From an uncultured Bacteroidales bacterium (GTDB lineage: Bacteria > Bacteroidota > Bacteroidia > Bacteroidales > F082), in NCBI GenBank assembly GCA_905234275.1, contig CAJOHD010000001.1, forward strand, positions 204,519 through 268,518: a stretch of 64,000 bases of DNA, read 5' to 3'. This document shows, piece after piece, positions 49,753 to 61,400 of this stretch; the stretch's first letter is position 1, and each line of letters begins with the position of its first letter. A program made the position numbers and the translations under genes. The notes beneath the pieces are model-generated. The model ran no database searches and was not told the DNA's origin. It saw nothing but the letters and a program-made list of their open reading frames with translations.

Positions 49753-49824
49753 GCCGGCATAGCTCAGCGGTAGAGCACGTGATTTGTAATCTCGGGGTCG
49801 GGGGTCCAAATCCCTCTGCCGGCT
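49753..49824 (+). tRNA. tRNA-Thr (anticodon TGT), copy 2
   Basis: Identical over all 72 nt to the copy at 49661, at an offset of 92 bp, including the unusual T-loop and stem mismatch. Confidence 0.88.
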
Positions 49825-49860
49825 CAATGTAGTAGTTTTTTCTAAGTGCTAAGATAAGAA

Positions 49861-49942
49861 GGGGGAGTCGCATAGCGGCAATTGCAACAGACTGTAAATC
49901 TGTCCTCGGATGAGTTCGGTGGTTCGAGTCCACCCTCCCCCA
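49861..49942 (+). tRNA. tRNA-Tyr (anticodon GTA)
   Basis: Acceptor GGGGGAG/CTCCCCC, anticodon stem ACAGA/TCTGT with loop CTGTAAA, a long variable arm, T-loop TTCGAGT. 82 nt, a class II tRNA. Confidence 0.95.
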
Positions 49943-49948
49943 CAAGTT

Positions 49949-50021
49949 GCGGAAGTAGCTCATTTGGCAGAGCGAAAGCCTTCCAAGCTTTAGGTAGCGG
50001 GTTCGAGCCCCGTCTTCCGCT
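49949..50021 (+). tRNA. tRNA-Gly (anticodon TCC)
   Basis: Acceptor GCGGAAG/CTTCCGC, anticodon stem AAAGC/GCTTT with loop CTTCCAA, T-loop TTCGAGC. Confidence 0.95.
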
Positions 50022-50028
50022 CTCGAAA

Positions 50029-50100
<72 letters not shown>

Positions 50101-50165
50101 CATTTGGTATGAATATAAATAAGGAAATTAAATAGAATATTAACCTTAAGTAAACAAAAAATAGT

Positions 50166-51356
50166 ATGGCAAAAGAAAAATTCGAAAGATCTAAACCACA
50201 CGTTAACATTGGTACAATCGGCCACGTTGACCACGGTAAGACAACTTTGACAGCTGCTATTACACTTCACCTGTCAAAGAAGGGTTTGTCGGAAATCAAG
50301 ACATTTGATGCTATCGACTCAGCCCCAGAAGAAAAAGAAAGAGGTATCACCATCAACACAGCTCACGTTGAGTATCAGACAGAGAAACGTCACTATGCTC
50401 ACGTCGACTGCCCTGGCCACGCTGACTATGTTAAGAACATGGTTACAGGTGCTGCTCAGATGGACGGTGCTATCATCGTTGTCGCTGCAACAGACGGTCC
50501 TATGCCACAGACCCGTGAGCACATCTTGCTCGCCCGTCAGGTTGGTGTGCCACGCCTCGTTGTGTTCTTGAACAAGTGCGACCTCGTTGACGATGAGGAA
50601 CTTCTCGAACTCGTTGAAATGGAAGTCCGCGACCTCCTCAGCAAATATGAATTCGACGGTGACAATACTCCTATCATCCGCGGTTCAGCTCTCGGCGCAT
50701 TGAACGGCGAACCACAGTGGGAAGCAAAGATCGACGAACTCATGGACGCTTGCGATACATGGATTCCTGAACCAGAAAGAGCTGTTGATAAACCATTCTT
50801 GATGCCTATCGAGGACGTGTTCTCAATCACAGGTCGTGGTACAGTTGCTACAGGCCGTATCGAGACAGGTGTTATCAAAGTTGGTGATCCTGTTGATATC
50901 ATCGGTATGGGTGCTGAGAAACTCAAATCAACCGTTACAGGTGTTGAAATGTTCCGTAAGATCCTCGACGAAGGTGAAGCTGGCGATAACGCAGGTTTGC
51001 TCCTCCGTGGTATCGATAAAGACGAAATCCGCCGTGGTATGGTTATTGCAAAACCAGGTTCAATCAAACCACACAAACACTTCAAAGGTGAGGTTTACGT
51101 CCTTTCAAAAGAAGAGGGCGGTCGTCACACCCCATTCAGAAACAAATATCGTCCTCAGTTCTACTTCAGAACAACTGACGTTACCGGTGAAATCACCCTT
51201 CCAGAAGGAATGGAAATGGTTATGCCAGGCGACCACGTCACTATCGAAGTGAACTTGATCTCTGAGATTGCTATGGACAAAGGTCTCCGCTTTGCTATCC
51301 GTGAAGGTGGTAGAACAGTCGGTTCAGGCCAGGTCACAGAAATCATCGACGACTAA
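50166..51356 (+). CDS. tuf: elongation factor Tu
   Basis: GTPase of 396 residues that carries aminoacyl-tRNA to the ribosome. G1 GHVDHGKT near residue 19, switch [16 protein letters not shown]3 DCPGHADY, G4 NKCDLVDD, G5 GSALGAL; domain II with [17 protein letters not shown] and domain III with the C-terminal [13 protein letters not shown]. It follows four tRNA species, a common arrangement in Bacteroidota, and precedes tRNA-Trp and secE. Confidence 0.99.
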   Translation: MAKEKFERSKPHVNIGTIGHVDHGKTTLTAAITLHLSKKGLSEIKTFDAIDSAPEEKERGITINTAHVEYQTEKRHYAHVDCPGHADYVKNMVTGAAQMDGAIIVVAATDGPMPQTREHILLARQVGVPRLVVFLNKCDLVDDEELLELVEMEVRDLLSKYEFDGDNTPIIRGSALGALNGEPQWEAKIDELMDACDTWIPEPERAVDKPFLMPIEDVFSITGRGTVATGRIETGVIKVGDPVDIIGMGAEKLKSTVTGVEMFRKILDEGEAGDNAGLLLRGIDKDEIRRGMVIAKPGSIKPHKHFKGEVYVLSKEEGGRHTPFRNKYRPQFYFRTTDVTGEITLPEGMEMVMPGDHVTIEVNLISEIAMDKGLRFAIREGGRTVGSGQVTEIIDD

Positions 51357-51365
51357 GAATAACTC

Positions 51366-51392
51366 CAGAGTGCTCCTAACACGAGCACTCTG
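51366..51392 (+). other. hairpin between tuf and tRNA-Trp
   Basis: CAGAGTGCTC pairs perfectly with GAGCACTCTG (10 bp, 7-nt loop). There is no T-run, so it is more likely an RNA processing or stability element than a terminator. Confidence 0.7.
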
Positions 51393-51396
51393 ACAC

Positions 51397-51469
51397 ACAG
51401 GCGTAGCTCAATTGGTAGAGTGGTGGTCTCCAAAACCATAGGTTGAGGGTTCGAGCCCTTCCGCCTGTG
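51397..51469 (+). tRNA. tRNA-Trp (anticodon CCA)
   Basis: Acceptor ACAGGCG/CGCCTGT, anticodon loop CTCCAAA, T-loop TTCGAGC, discriminator G. Located between tuf and secE as in many Bacteroidota. Confidence 0.96.
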
Positions 51470-51496
51470 CTAATAAGAAAAACAGTTCAAACAAAA

Positions 51497-51688
51497 ATGA
51501 AAAAGTTCATAAACTACGTAAAAGAATGTTACAACGAGTTGGTCAATAAAGTATCTTGGCCTACTTGGAAAGAACTGCAAAGTAGTGCTGTCGTCGTATC
51601 CATTGCTTCCCTTATCATCGCTTTAGTGGTGTACTTGATGGATAAGTCTTTTGAAACCTTACTTGAGGCGTTCTATCGCATCTTCTAA
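51497..51688 (+). CDS. secE: preprotein translocase subunit SecE
   Basis: Single-span membrane protein of 63 residues: FINYVKECYNELVNKVSWPTW is the conserved amphipathic helix and VVSIASLIIALVVYLMD the membrane segment. It clamps SecY in the translocon. Placed before nusG as usual. Confidence 0.95.
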   Translation: MKKFINYVKECYNELVNKVSWPTWKELQSSAVVVSIASLIIALVVYLMDKSFETLLEAFYRIF

Positions 51689-51744
51689 GGAAATGTTTGA
51701 TCTAAAAAATCATCATTCAACTACTTTATTAAATCACAGATAAG

Positions 51745-52299
51745 ATGAGTGAGCAGAACGAAAAGAAATGGTATGTGATTCGCGCGATAAGCGGCAAAGA
51801 GAAAAAAGTTAAAGAATATCTCGATGCCGAGTTATCACGTAATACCGCATTACAAGATCTGATTTCACAGGTTTTGATCCCGACAGAGAAAGTGTATTCG
51901 GTGAGAAACGGCAAGAAAGTCAGCAAGGAAAGAAATTACCTTCCTGGCTACGTGCTCATTGAGGCTACTTTGGATGCTGAGGTCATGCATCTTATCAAGG
52001 AAACACCGAATGTGTTGGGATTCCTCGGCACACGTGGTGGCGATCCTGATCCGCTCCGTCCATCGGAAGTCAAACGTATCTTAGGAAAAGTTGACGAGAT
52101 GACAGAGGCAGGCGAGGGTTCGGAACTCGAGTTCATTGTAGGCGAGACCGTGACAGTCAACGACGGACCGTTCTCCAGTTTCAGTGGCGTGATCGAAGAA
52201 GTCAACGATGAGAAGAAAAAGCTCAAAGTTATGGTGAAGATCTTCGGTCGCAAGACACCTCTTGAACTCAGCTACTTCCAAGTGAAGAGAGAGAGTTAA
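51745..52299 (+). CDS. nusG: transcription elongation factor NusG
   Basis: Protein of 184 residues. NGN domain with [19 protein letters not shown] at the start and [18 protein letters not shown] domain with [20 protein letters not shown] at about 125-145. It binds the RNA polymerase clamp and couples to S10 or Rho. Between secE and rplK. Confidence 0.97.
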   Translation: MSEQNEKKWYVIRAISGKEKKVKEYLDAELSRNTALQDLISQVLIPTEKVYSVRNGKKVSKERNYLPGYVLIEATLDAEVMHLIKETPNVLGFLGTRGGDPDPLRPSEVKRILGKVDEMTEAGEGSELEFIVGETVTVNDGPFSSFSGVIEEVNDEKKKLKVMVKIFGRKTPLELSYFQVKRES

Positions 52300-52344
52300 G
52301 AATAATGGTTAATGTTTTCATTTAACTTTTTATAAGAAATTCAA

Positions 52345-52782
52345 ATGAAAGAAGTAAGCGGATTAATTAAACTGCAAATCAAAGGAGGAGCCGCTAATCC
52401 TGCACCACCAGTCGGACCAGCATTAGGTTCAAAGGGTGTTAACATTATGGAGTTCTGCAAGCAGTTCAATGCTCGTACACAGGACCAGGCCGGTAAAGTG
52501 TTACCAGTCATCATCACTGTTTACAAAGACAAGAGCTTTGACTTCGTAGTAAAAGCATCTCCAGTAGCTGTTTCTGTGCTCGAGGCTGCCAAAGTCGCTA
52601 AGGGATCAAAAGAGCCTAACCGTTCAAAGGTTGGTTCAATCACTTGGGACGCTGTCCGTGCAATCGCTGAGAATAAGATGAAGGACTTAAACTGCTTCAC
52701 AATTGAATCAGCAATGAGCATGGTCGCTGGTACAGCACGTAGCATGGGTGTTAAGATTACAGGCGAATCACCTTTAAAGTAA
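52345..52782 (+). CDS. rplK: 50S ribosomal protein L11
   Basis: Protein of 145 residues: [37 protein letters not shown], and the C-terminal [12 protein letters not shown]. It binds 23S rRNA at the GTPase-associated centre. Starts the rplKAJL cluster. Confidence 0.98.
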   Translation: MKEVSGLIKLQIKGGAANPAPPVGPALGSKGVNIMEFCKQFNARTQDQAGKVLPVIITVYKDKSFDFVVKASPVAVSVLEAAKVAKGSKEPNRSKVGSITWDAVRAIAENKMKDLNCFTIESAMSMVAGTARSMGVKITGESPLK

Positions 52783-52825
52783 GACTAAGTCTTAAGCATT
52801 TGTAGAACAAACAAAAAAATTAAAA

Positions 52826-53521
52826 ATGGCAAAAGTATCTAAAAACAGAAAAGAAGCTTTAGCTAAGTTCGACAAAAGCAAGGCCTACTCCTTGACAGAA
52901 GCCGTTGACATTGTAAAACAAATCACTTACACCAAGTTCGATGCTTCAGTTGATGTTAACGTACGTTTAGGTGTTGACCCACGTAAAGCCAATCAGATGG
53001 TTCGTGGTAGTGTGACACTGCCTCACGGTACAGGTAAAGTTACCCGCGTGTTGGTATTATGTACGCCAGACAAAGCACAGGAAGCTACAGAAGCAGGTGC
53101 TGATTTCGTCGGATTTGAGGACTATGTCCAGAAGATCAAAGACGGTTGGACCGATGTCGATGTAATTATCACAATGCCTTCATTGATGCCGAAAGTTGGT
53201 GCTCTTGGTAGAATCCTCGGTCCTCGTGGATTGATGCCAAACCCAAAGACTGGCACAGTGACAATGGAAATTGGTAAAGCTGTTAAGGAAGTGAAAGCTG
53301 GTAAGATTGATTTCAAAGTTGACAAGTACGGAATCATCGACAGCCGCATTGCAAAAGTGAGCTTCCCAGCTGAGAAGATTGTTGACAACGCTAAGGAGAT
53401 CCTTGGTATGATCATCAAGTTGAAACCAGCAGCAGCTAAAGGTACTTACATCAAGAGTATTTACATCTCAAGTACAATGAGTCCGGGTGTTCAAGTGGAC
53501 GTCAAATCAGTAGCCATCTAA
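52826..53521 (+). CDS. rplA: 50S ribosomal protein L1
   Basis: Protein of 231 residues: [52 protein letters not shown], and the C-terminal [16 protein letters not shown]. It forms the L1 stalk and in many bacteria represses its own operon by binding mRNA; no leader match was checked here. It lies 43 nt after rplK. Confidence 0.98.
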   Translation: MAKVSKNRKEALAKFDKSKAYSLTEAVDIVKQITYTKFDASVDVNVRLGVDPRKANQMVRGSVTLPHGTGKVTRVLVLCTPDKAQEATEAGADFVGFEDYVQKIKDGWTDVDVIITMPSLMPKVGALGRILGPRGLMPNPKTGTVTMEIGKAVKEVKAGKIDFKVDKYGIIDSRIAKVSFPAEKIVDNAKEILGMIIKLKPAAAKGTYIKSIYISSTMSPGVQVDVKSVAI

Positions 53522-53541
53522 ACCCTTAAATAAGTATTGAC

Positions 53542-54063
53542 ATGAGAAAAGAAGATAAAGAAGTTATCATTAACTCGATTGTAGAGAAGTTGAACGCATG
53601 TCCAAACTTCTACCTGACAGACATCGAGGCATTGGATGCCGACAAGACCAGTCAGTTGAGAAGACAGTGCTTCAACAGCCAGGTCAAGCTTGTTGTGGTG
53701 AAGAATGCATTACTGAAGAAGGCCATGCAGAGAGTAGGTAAGGATTACGGTGATCTTTACGACGTCTGCAAAGGTACAACAGCAATGATGTTGTCAGAGA
53801 ATGGCAACGCCCCTGCAAAGCTGATCAAGAAGTTCCGCAAGACCAGTGACAAGCCTATTCTCAAGGGTGCATACATTGAGGAGTGTGTTTATACTGGCGA
53901 CAACATGCTTGACACATTGTGCAGCATCAAGTCGAAGAACGAACTCATCGCCGACGTTATCGCATTGCTCCAGTCACCAGCCAAGAACGTTATCAGCGCT
54001 CTTCAGAGTGGCGGCAACAAGCTCAGCGGCATAGTAAAGACCTTATCCGAGAGACCGGAATAA
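53542..54063 (+). CDS. rplJ: 50S ribosomal protein L10
   Basis: Protein of 173 residues with the RNA-binding N-terminal domain (NFYLTDIEALDADKTSQLRR, KLVVVKNALLKKAM) and a C-terminal helix that docks L7/L12 dimers (NVISALQSGGNKLSGIVKTL). Precedes rplL with a 76-nt gap. Confidence 0.97.
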   Translation: MRKEDKEVIINSIVEKLNACPNFYLTDIEALDADKTSQLRRQCFNSQVKLVVVKNALLKKAMQRVGKDYGDLYDVCKGTTAMMLSENGNAPAKLIKKFRKTSDKPILKGAYIEECVYTGDNMLDTLCSIKSKNELIADVIALLQSPAKNVISALQSGGNKLSGIVKTLSERPE

Positions 54064-54139
54064 TACAGAATGATTATCATTCACAGAAAAGATTAAGAAA
54101 AATAAAAAATAATTGTATAACAAATAAAAACGTAAAAAA

Positions 54140-54520
54140 ATGGCAGATTTAAAAGCTTTTGCTGAACAATTAGTAAACCTTACAGTGAAAGAGGTTAATG
54201 AACTCGCAGCAATTTTGAAAGAAGAATACGGCATTGAACCAGCCGCAGCAGCAGTTGCAGTAGCAGCTCCAGCAGCAGGTGGCGAGGCAGCCGCAGCAGC
54301 TGAAGAGAAGACTTCATTCGACGTTATCCTCAAATCAGCAGGCGCACAGAAACTCGCAGTTGTGAAGCTCGTTAAGGACCTTGCAAGCCTCGGTCTTAAA
54401 GAAGCTAAAGACTTAGTTGACGCTGCTCCTAAAGCTGTTAAAGAAGGCGTGAGCAAAGAAGAAGCTAATGCACTCAAGACTCAACTCGAGGCAGCTGGTG
54501 CAGAAGTTGAAATAAAATAA
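54140..54520 (+). CDS. rplL: 50S ribosomal protein L7/L12
   Basis: Acidic protein of 126 residues: dimerisation N-terminus [19 protein letters not shown], Ala-rich hinge [20 protein letters not shown], and factor-binding C-terminal domain [20 protein letters not shown] ... [14 protein letters not shown]. Followed by a strong hairpin before rpoB. Confidence 0.98.
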   Translation: MADLKAFAEQLVNLTVKEVNELAAILKEEYGIEPAAAAVAVAAPAAGGEAAAAAEEKTSFDVILKSAGAQKLAVVKLVKDLASLGLKEAKDLVDAAPKAVKEGVSKEEANALKTQLEAAGAEVEIK

Positions 54521-54540
54521 GTTTATTTCCTGCTACAACA

Positions 54541-54590
54541 GGCATAAATACCTCAGCCCCTCCATATAGACGGGGGTTGAGGTTTGTGCC
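54541..54590 (+). other. hairpin in the rplL-rpoB gap
   Basis: GGCATAAA pairs with TTTGTGCC and, inside, CCTCAGCCCC with GGGGGTTGAGG. No T-run follows. Position matches the attenuator/processing region between rplL and rpoB in other bacteria. Confidence 0.75.
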
Positions 54591-54658
54591 TATATTGTGT
54601 TGTATTCCGCCGTCTATATAATATAATAGCTTTTAGAAACAATTAAAACATAAACACT

Positions 54659-57600
54659 TTGGCAGACATTAAATTAGATAGAATCAGTTTCGCGTCAATC
54701 AAGAAGCCTTTCGACTATCCTGATTTTCTGGATATTCAGCTGAAGTCATTCCGTGATTTCTTCCAGCTCGAGACTAATCCCGACAATCGTAAAAACGAAG
54801 GCCTGTTCAAGGTATTTGCGGAAAATTTCCCTATTACCGACGCCAGAAACAACTTTGTACTCGAGTTTCTCGACTACTACATTGATGCCCCACAATATAC
54901 AATCGCTGAATGTATAGAACGTGGCTTGAGCTATTGCGTAAGACTCAAGGCAAAACTGAAACTCTCATGCAACGACGAGGAACATGAGGATTTCGAAACC
55001 GTCGTCCAAGATGTGTATTTGGGCTTGATACCGTATATGACACCACAGGGTACTTTCGTCATAAACGGCGCAGAACGTGTCGTGGTTTCACAGTTACACC
55101 GTTCTCCGGGCGTTTTCTTCGGATCAAGCGTGCACACCAACGGAACGACGCTGTATTCAGCTCGTATCATCCCGTTCAAGGGCTCATGGATGGAATTCTC
55201 GACCGATATCAGCAACGTGATGTATGCCTATATCGACCGCAAGAAGAAATTGCCTATCACTACATTGCTCCGTGCTATCGGATATGAGACCGATAAGGAC
55301 ATCCTCGACATTTTCAACCTCGCCGAGGAAGTGAAGGTGACAAAGAGCGGCTTGAAACGTGTGGTGGGTCGTCGTTTAGCAGCAAAAGTGTTGCACTCAT
55401 GGTTTGAAGACTTCATCAACGAGGAAACAGGTGAATGCGTGACAATCGAGCGTAACGAAATCGTTATCGAACGCGGTGTCATTCTCGAAAACGAACATAT
55501 CGACAAGATCATCGAGAAAGGCGTTAAGACCATCCTCCTCGACAGAGAAGGTATCAACACCAACGATTACGCCATTATTTTCAACACATTACAGAAAGAT
55601 ACTACAAACTCGGAGAAAGACGCTGTCGAATATATCTATCGTCAGATGCGTAATGCTGAACCGCCAGATGAGGAGACAGCACGCGACATGATCAGAAAGC
55701 TCTTCTTCTCCGATAAACGTTATGACCTTGGTGATGTCGGCCGTTACCGTATCAACCGCAAGCTCGGCTTGAACATTCCGGAAGATGTCAAGGTTTTAAC
55801 TAACGAAGATATAATCGCTATCATCAAGTATTTGATCGAACTGGCTAACCAGAAGGCAGAAGTTGATGATATCGACCACTTGAGCAACCGTCGTATCAGA
55901 ACCGTGGGCGAGCAGCTTTACGCACAGTTCGGCGTGGGTCTTGCACGTATGGCAAGAACTATCCGTGAGCGTATGAACGTCCGTGACAACGAGTCATTCA
56001 CACCAACCGATTTGATCAATGCAAAGACATTGTCATCGGTCATCAACTCGTTCTTCGGCACCAACCAGCTGTCACAGTTCATGGATCAGACCAACCCGTT
56101 GTCAGAGTTAACACACAAACGCCGTATTTCTGCTTTAGGTCCTGGTGGTATCTCACGTGACCGTGCAGGTTTCGAGGTGCGTGACGTTCACTACACACAC
56201 TACGGTCGTCTGTGTACAATCGAGACACCTGAAGGTCCTAACATCGGTTTGATCTCATCTCTCTGCGTGTTTGCTAAGATCAACAACCTTGGATTCATCG
56301 AGACACCTTACCGTGAGGTTAAGGAAGGTAATGTCGACTTCCAGAATCCGCCTGTTTATCTCACCGCAGAAGAGGAAGACAACAAGATCATCGCTCAGGC
56401 ATGCACTCAGATGGATGACGAAGGTCACATCACTGAGGAAATGCTGAAAGCACGTTATGTGGCTGATTATCCTATCGTCACACCAGACCAGCTCGACCTC
56501 ATCGACGTGGCACCTAACCAGATGTCATCAGTCGCTGCATCATTGATTCCGTTCTTGGAGCACGACGACGCTAACCGTGCTTTGATGGGATCTAACATGA
56601 TGCGTCAGGCTGTGCCGTTGATGGCTCCTGAGGCTCCTATCGTCGGAACCGGCATCGAGCATTATGTGGCAAGGGATTCACGTACATTAGTCGAAGCAGA
56701 AGGCGACGGCGAAGTCATCTATGTCGATTCAACAAAGATCACCATCAAGTATGACAGAACCGACAAAGAACGTCTCGTGAGCTTCGATGACGATGTGAAG
56801 ACATATAACCTTATTAAATATATAAGAACAAACCAGAGCACAAGCATCAACCAGAAGCCTATTGTAAGAAAAGGCCAGAAGGTGACCAAGGGTCAGATCC
56901 TTACAGAAGGTTATGCAACACAGGGCGGCGACCTCGCATTGGGCCGCAACTTGAAGGTTGCATTCATGCCATGGAAGGGTTACAACTACGAGGATGCTAT
57001 CGTGATTTCTGAGAAGATCGTCAAGGAAGACCTCTTCACTTCAATCCACATCGAGGAATTCACCCTTGAGGTGCGCGACACGAAACGTGGTTTGGAAGAG
57101 TTGACCAACGATATCCCTAACGTCAGTGCAGACGCAACCAAGGATTTGGACGAGAACGGTTTGATCCGCGTCGGTGCCGATGTCAAGGAAGGCGATATAT
57201 TAATAGGTAAGATCACGCCTAAGGGCGAGACCGATCCAACCCCAGAGGAGAAGCTGCTCCGCGCCATCTTCGGTGACAAGGCAGGTGATGTGAAGAACGC
57301 ATCACTCAAGGCAGGTCCTTCAATGAAGGGTGTCGTCATCGGAAAACGCTTGTTCTCACGCGTGGTTAAAGATCGTAAAGCTAAATCAAAAGATAAGGAC
57401 ATCATCGCTGAACTCGACGCCGAATGCCAGAAAGAGCTCGACGCCTTGAAGGCTCGCATGATGGAGAAGCTCATGTCGATGTTGAACGGCAGAACTTCAA
57501 CAGGTGTTTACAACAACTTCAAGGAGACTATCATCCCTAAGAAGGTGAAATTCACCCAGAAAGCCTTGTCACAAGTCGATTACATGACTGTTAATCCTTA

Positions 57601-58465
57601 TAAGTGGACTACAGACGCTGAGATTAACGACTGCATCGTGAAGTTGGTTAACAACTACAACATCAAGTGCAAGGAAATCAACGGTGTTTACAGCCGCAAG
57701 AAGAACGTGGCAAGCGTTGGTGATGAGTTGCCGAACGGTATCGTCCAGATGGCAAAGGTTTACGTCGCACAGAAACGTAAGCTTAACATCGGTGATAAGA
57801 TGGCAGGTCGTCACGGTAACAAAGGTATCGTTTCAAGAATCGTTCGCGAAGAAGACATGCCGTTCCTTGAGGATGGTACTCCAGTCGATATCGTGTTGAA
57901 CCCGTTGGGCGTGCCTTCACGTATGAACTTGGGTCAGATTTACGAGACAGTGCTCGGTTGGGCAGGTCACGAGCTCGGACTGAAGTTCGCTACACCTATC
58001 TTTGATGGTGCCACATTGGAAGAAATCAACGAATATATGAAGAAGGCTGGTCTTCCTGAAAATGGTAGAGTTCAGCTTTATGACGGTGAGACAGGCGAGC
58101 CGTTCGATCAGCAGGCTACAGTGGGTTACATCTATATGCTGAAGCTGCACCACATGGTCGACGACAAGATGCACGCACGTTCAATCGGACCATACTCGTT
58201 GATTACGCAGCAGCCTCTTGGTGGTAAAGCACAGTTCGGTGGTCAGCGTTTCGGTGAAATGGAGGTTTGGGCACTCGAAGCATTCGGTGCATCTAATGTC
58301 CTTCAGGAAATCTTGACAGTGAAGTCAGACGATGTCGTCGGTCGTGCAAAGGCTTACGAGGCTATCGTCAAGGGCGAGAACATGCCAACACCAGGTATTC
58401 CAGAGTCATTCAATGTTTTGGTTCACGAATTGCGCGGACTCGGACTTGAAATTACGTTTGAATAA
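54659..58465 (+). CDS. rpoB: DNA-directed RNA polymerase beta subunit
   Basis: Subunit of 1268 residues. Conserved blocks: [20 protein letters not shown], the rifampicin pocket [20 protein letters not shown] with [37 protein letters not shown], and the C-terminal [20 protein letters not shown]. The rifampicin pocket is wild-type in appearance. The only suitable start is TTG at 54659 (read as [10 protein letters not shown]); no in-frame ATG lies nearby upstream, so a TTG start is inferred. Followed 26 nt later by rpoC. Confidence 0.98.
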   Translation: MADIKLDRISFASIKKPFDYPDFLDIQLKSFRDFFQLETNPDNRKNEGLFKVFAENFPITDARNNFVLEFLDYYIDAPQYTIAECIERGLSYCVRLKAKLKLSCNDEEHEDFETVVQDVYLGLIPYMTPQGTFVINGAERVVVSQLHRSPGVFFGSSVHTNGTTLYSARIIPFKGSWMEFSTDISNVMYAYIDRKKKLPITTLLRAIGYETDKDILDIFNLAEEVKVTKSGLKRVVGRRLAAKVLHSWFEDFINEETGECVTIERNEIVIERGVILENEHIDKIIEKGVKTILLDREGINTNDYAIIFNTLQKDTTNSEKDAVEYIYRQMRNAEPPDEETARDMIRKLFFSDKRYDLGDVGRYRINRKLGLNIPEDVKVLTNEDIIAIIKYLIELANQKAEVDDIDHLSNRRIRTVGEQLYAQFGVGLARMARTIRERMNVRDNESFTPTDLINAKTLSSVINSFFGTNQLSQFMDQTNPLSELTHKRRISALGPGGISRDRAGFEVRDVHYTHYGRLCTIETPEGPNIGLISSLCVFAKINNLGFIETPYREVKEGNVDFQNPPVYLTAEEEDNKIIAQACTQMDDEGHITEEMLKARYVADYPIVTPDQLDLIDVAPNQMSSVAASLIPFLEHDDANRALMGSNMMRQAVPLMAPEAPIVGTGIEHYVARDSRTLVEAEGDGEVIYVDSTKITIKYDRTDKERLVSFDDDVKTYNLIKYIRTNQSTSINQKPIVRKGQKVTKGQILTEGYATQGGDLALGRNLKVAFMPWKGYNYEDAIVISEKIVKEDLFTSIHIEEFTLEVRDTKRGLEELTNDIPNVSADATKDLDENGLIRVGADVKEGDILIGKITPKGETDPTPEEKLLRAIFGDKAGDVKNASLKAGPSMKGVVIGKRLFSRVVKDRKAKSKDKDIIAELDAECQKELDALKARMMEKLMSMLNGRTSTGVYNNFKETIIPKKVKFTQKALSQVDYMTVNPYKWTTDAEINDCIVKLVNNYNIKCKEINGVYSRKKNVASVGDELPNGIVQMAKVYVAQKRKLNIGDKMAGRHGNKGIVSRIVREEDMPFLEDGTPVDIVLNPLGVPSRMNLGQIYETVLGWAGHELGLKFATPIFDGATLEEINEYMKKAGLPENGRVQLYDGETGEPFDQQATVGYIYMLKLHHMVDDKMHARSIGPYSLITQQPLGGKAQFGGQRFGEMEVWALEAFGASNVLQEILTVKSDDVVGRAKAYEAIVKGENMPTPGIPESFNVLVHELRGLGLEITFE

Positions 58466-58491
58466 AAAAGCTCTTAATATTTTGTAAATCT

Positions 58492-61400
58492 ATGGCTTTA
58501 AATAAGAATAACACATTAAACAGCAACTTTTCAAAGATTACCATCAGCTTGGCATCGCCGGAAAGCATTTCCGACCGTTCATACGGTGAGGTGTTAAAGC
58601 CGGAGACAATAAACTACCGCACCTACAAACCAGAGCGCGACGGTTTATTCTGCGAGAGAATCTTTGGACCTGTGAAAGACTGGGAGTGCCACTGCGGTAA
58701 GTACAAACGCATCCGTTACAAGAACATCGTTTGCGACCGTTGCGGCGTGGAAGTTACAGAGAAGAAAGTCAGACGTGAGCGTACTGGTCACATCCAGTTG
58801 GTTGTGCCGGTAGCACATATCTGGTATTTCCGCTCACTTCCTAACAAAATTGGAGCTTTGCTTGGTATTCCGACCAAGAAACTCGACAGCATCATCTACT
58901 ATGAGAGATACGTCGTGGTTCAGCCTGGTATCATGGCCGAACAAGGCATAAACAAACTCGACCTCCTTTCAGAAGAGGAATATCTCGACATTTTGGAGAA
59001 GCTTCCTATTGAGAATCAGCATCTTCCGGCAGAAGACCCTAACAAGTTCATCGCCAAGATGGGTGCGGAAGCTATCTACGATTTGTTGGTTCAGATCGAC
59101 CTCGAGAAAGAAGCAGGCGAACTTCGCGATAAGGCACATAAAGAGACATCACAGCAGCGTAAAGCTGATGCTTTGAAGCGTTTGCAGGTGTTTGAGGCAT
59201 TCCGCGAGGCTAACAAGCACGTCGAGAACCGTCCAGAGTGGATGATTTTGAAGGTCATCCCTGTGACACCACCTGAGTTGAGACCATTGGTCCCGCTCGA
59301 TGGCGGACGTTTCGCAACATCAGACTTGAACGACCTCTATCGTCGTGTCATCATCCGTAACAACCGTCTTAAGAGACTCATCGAAATCAAGGCTCCAGAC
59401 GTGATTATGCGTAATGAGAAACGTATGCTTCAGGAAGCTGTTGACTCATTGCTCGACAACTCACGTAAGTCAAGCGCCGTGAAGACTGACTCTAACCGTC
59501 CGCTTAAGTCATTGAGCGACAGCTTGAAAGGTAAGCAGGGACGTTTCCGTCAGAACTTGCTCGGTAAACGTGTTGACTACTCAGGCCGTTCGGTTATCGT
59601 GGTCGGTCCGGATTTGAACATGAACGAATGCGGTCTTCCAAAGGATATGGCAGCTGAGCTTTACAAACCATTCGTCATCCGTAAGATGATTGAAAGAGGT
59701 ATTGTGAAGACAGTGAAGTCGGCAAAGAAGATTGTCGACCGTAAAGACCCGGTCGTGTGGGACATCCTCGAGAATATCTTGAAGGGACACCCGATTCTGT
59801 TGAACCGTGCTCCTACATTGCACCGTCTTGGTATCCAGGCCTTCCAGCCTAAGTTGGTTGAAGGTAAGGCAATCCGTCTGCACCCATTGGTATGTACAGC
59901 TTTCAACGCTGACTTCGATGGTGACCAGATGGCTGTGCACTTGCCATTAGGCAACGCGGCAATTTTGGAAGCCCAGATTTTGATGCTCGCATCGCATAAC
60001 ATCCTTAACCCTGCCAACGGAGCTCCTATCACGGTGCCTTCGCAAGACATGGTTTTGGGTCTGTATTATATCACAAAACCACGTAAGAGCACTCCAGACC
60101 ATATCGTCAAAGGTGAAGGCAAGAAATTCTATTCAGCAGAAGAGGTTATCATTGCCTACAACGAGAAGAAAGTCGATATGCACGCCATCATCTACGTGAA
60201 GGTGCCGGTCCGTAAGGAAGACGGCTCAATCGTTGAGGAAATGGTGGAGACAACAGTCGGTCGTGTCAAGTTCAACCAGGTTGTTCCTGCAGGATTTGGC
60301 TACATCAACAAACTGTTGAACAAGAAGGCCTTGCGTGACATCATCGGTGATATGGTGAAACTCCTTGGTACAGCTGTTACAACCAAGTTCTTGGACGATA
60401 TCAAGAACATGGGTTACTACATGGCTTACAAAGGCGGTTTGTCGTTCAACCTCGGCAACGTGTTGATCCCTTCAGTTAAGGAAGAGTTGATCCGTCAGGC
60501 TAATGAGGAAGTGAACGCCATCCGTGAAGAATACAACATGGGTTTCATCACAGGCAACGAACGTTACAACAAGATTATCGATATTTGGGGTCACGTCGTC
60601 ACCAAGTTGACCGACGAGGTTATGAAGCTGTTGCCTCAGGACGACCAGGGATTCAACCCAGTTTACATGATGCTGGATTCTGGAGCTCGTGGTAGTAAGG
60701 AGCAGATTCGTCAGCTTTGCGGTATGAGAGGTTTGATGGCAAAACCGCAGAAATCGACAGCAGCCGGTGGCGCTGAGATTATCGAGAACCCAATTCTTTC
60801 GAACTTCAAGGAAGGTTTGTCAGTGTTGGAGTACTTCATTTCAACCCACGGTGCTCGTAAAGGTTTGGCCGATACCGCTTTGAAGACCGCTGACGCTGGT
60901 TACTTGACTCGTCGTCTCGTTGACGTGGCTCACGATGTTATTATCACTGAGAAGGACTGCGGCACTTTGAGAGGTTTGTCAATCGGTGCTTTGAAACGTG
61001 GTAAGGAGATCGTCGAGTCATTATACGACCGTATCCTCGGCCGTGTTGCTTTGCACGACATCTTCCATCCTCAGACAGGTGAGTTGCTCTGCAACGGTGG
61101 CGCTGAAATCACTGAGGACATCGCAAAGAGAATCTGCGATTCACCATTGAAAGACCAGACCATTGAGATTCGTTCCGTGTTGACTTGCGAATCGAAGAAG
61201 GGCGTTTGCGCCAACTGCTACGGACGTAACCTTTCATCAGGTAAGCTGGTGCAGCGTGGTGAGGCCGTCGGCGTTATCGCAGCACAGTCAATCGGTGAGC
61301 CTGGTACTCAGTTGACACTTCGTACCTTCCACCAAGGTGGTACTGCATCGAGCACATCAGAAGACTCAATGATTAAGGCTGATTACAGCGGTAAGATGAT

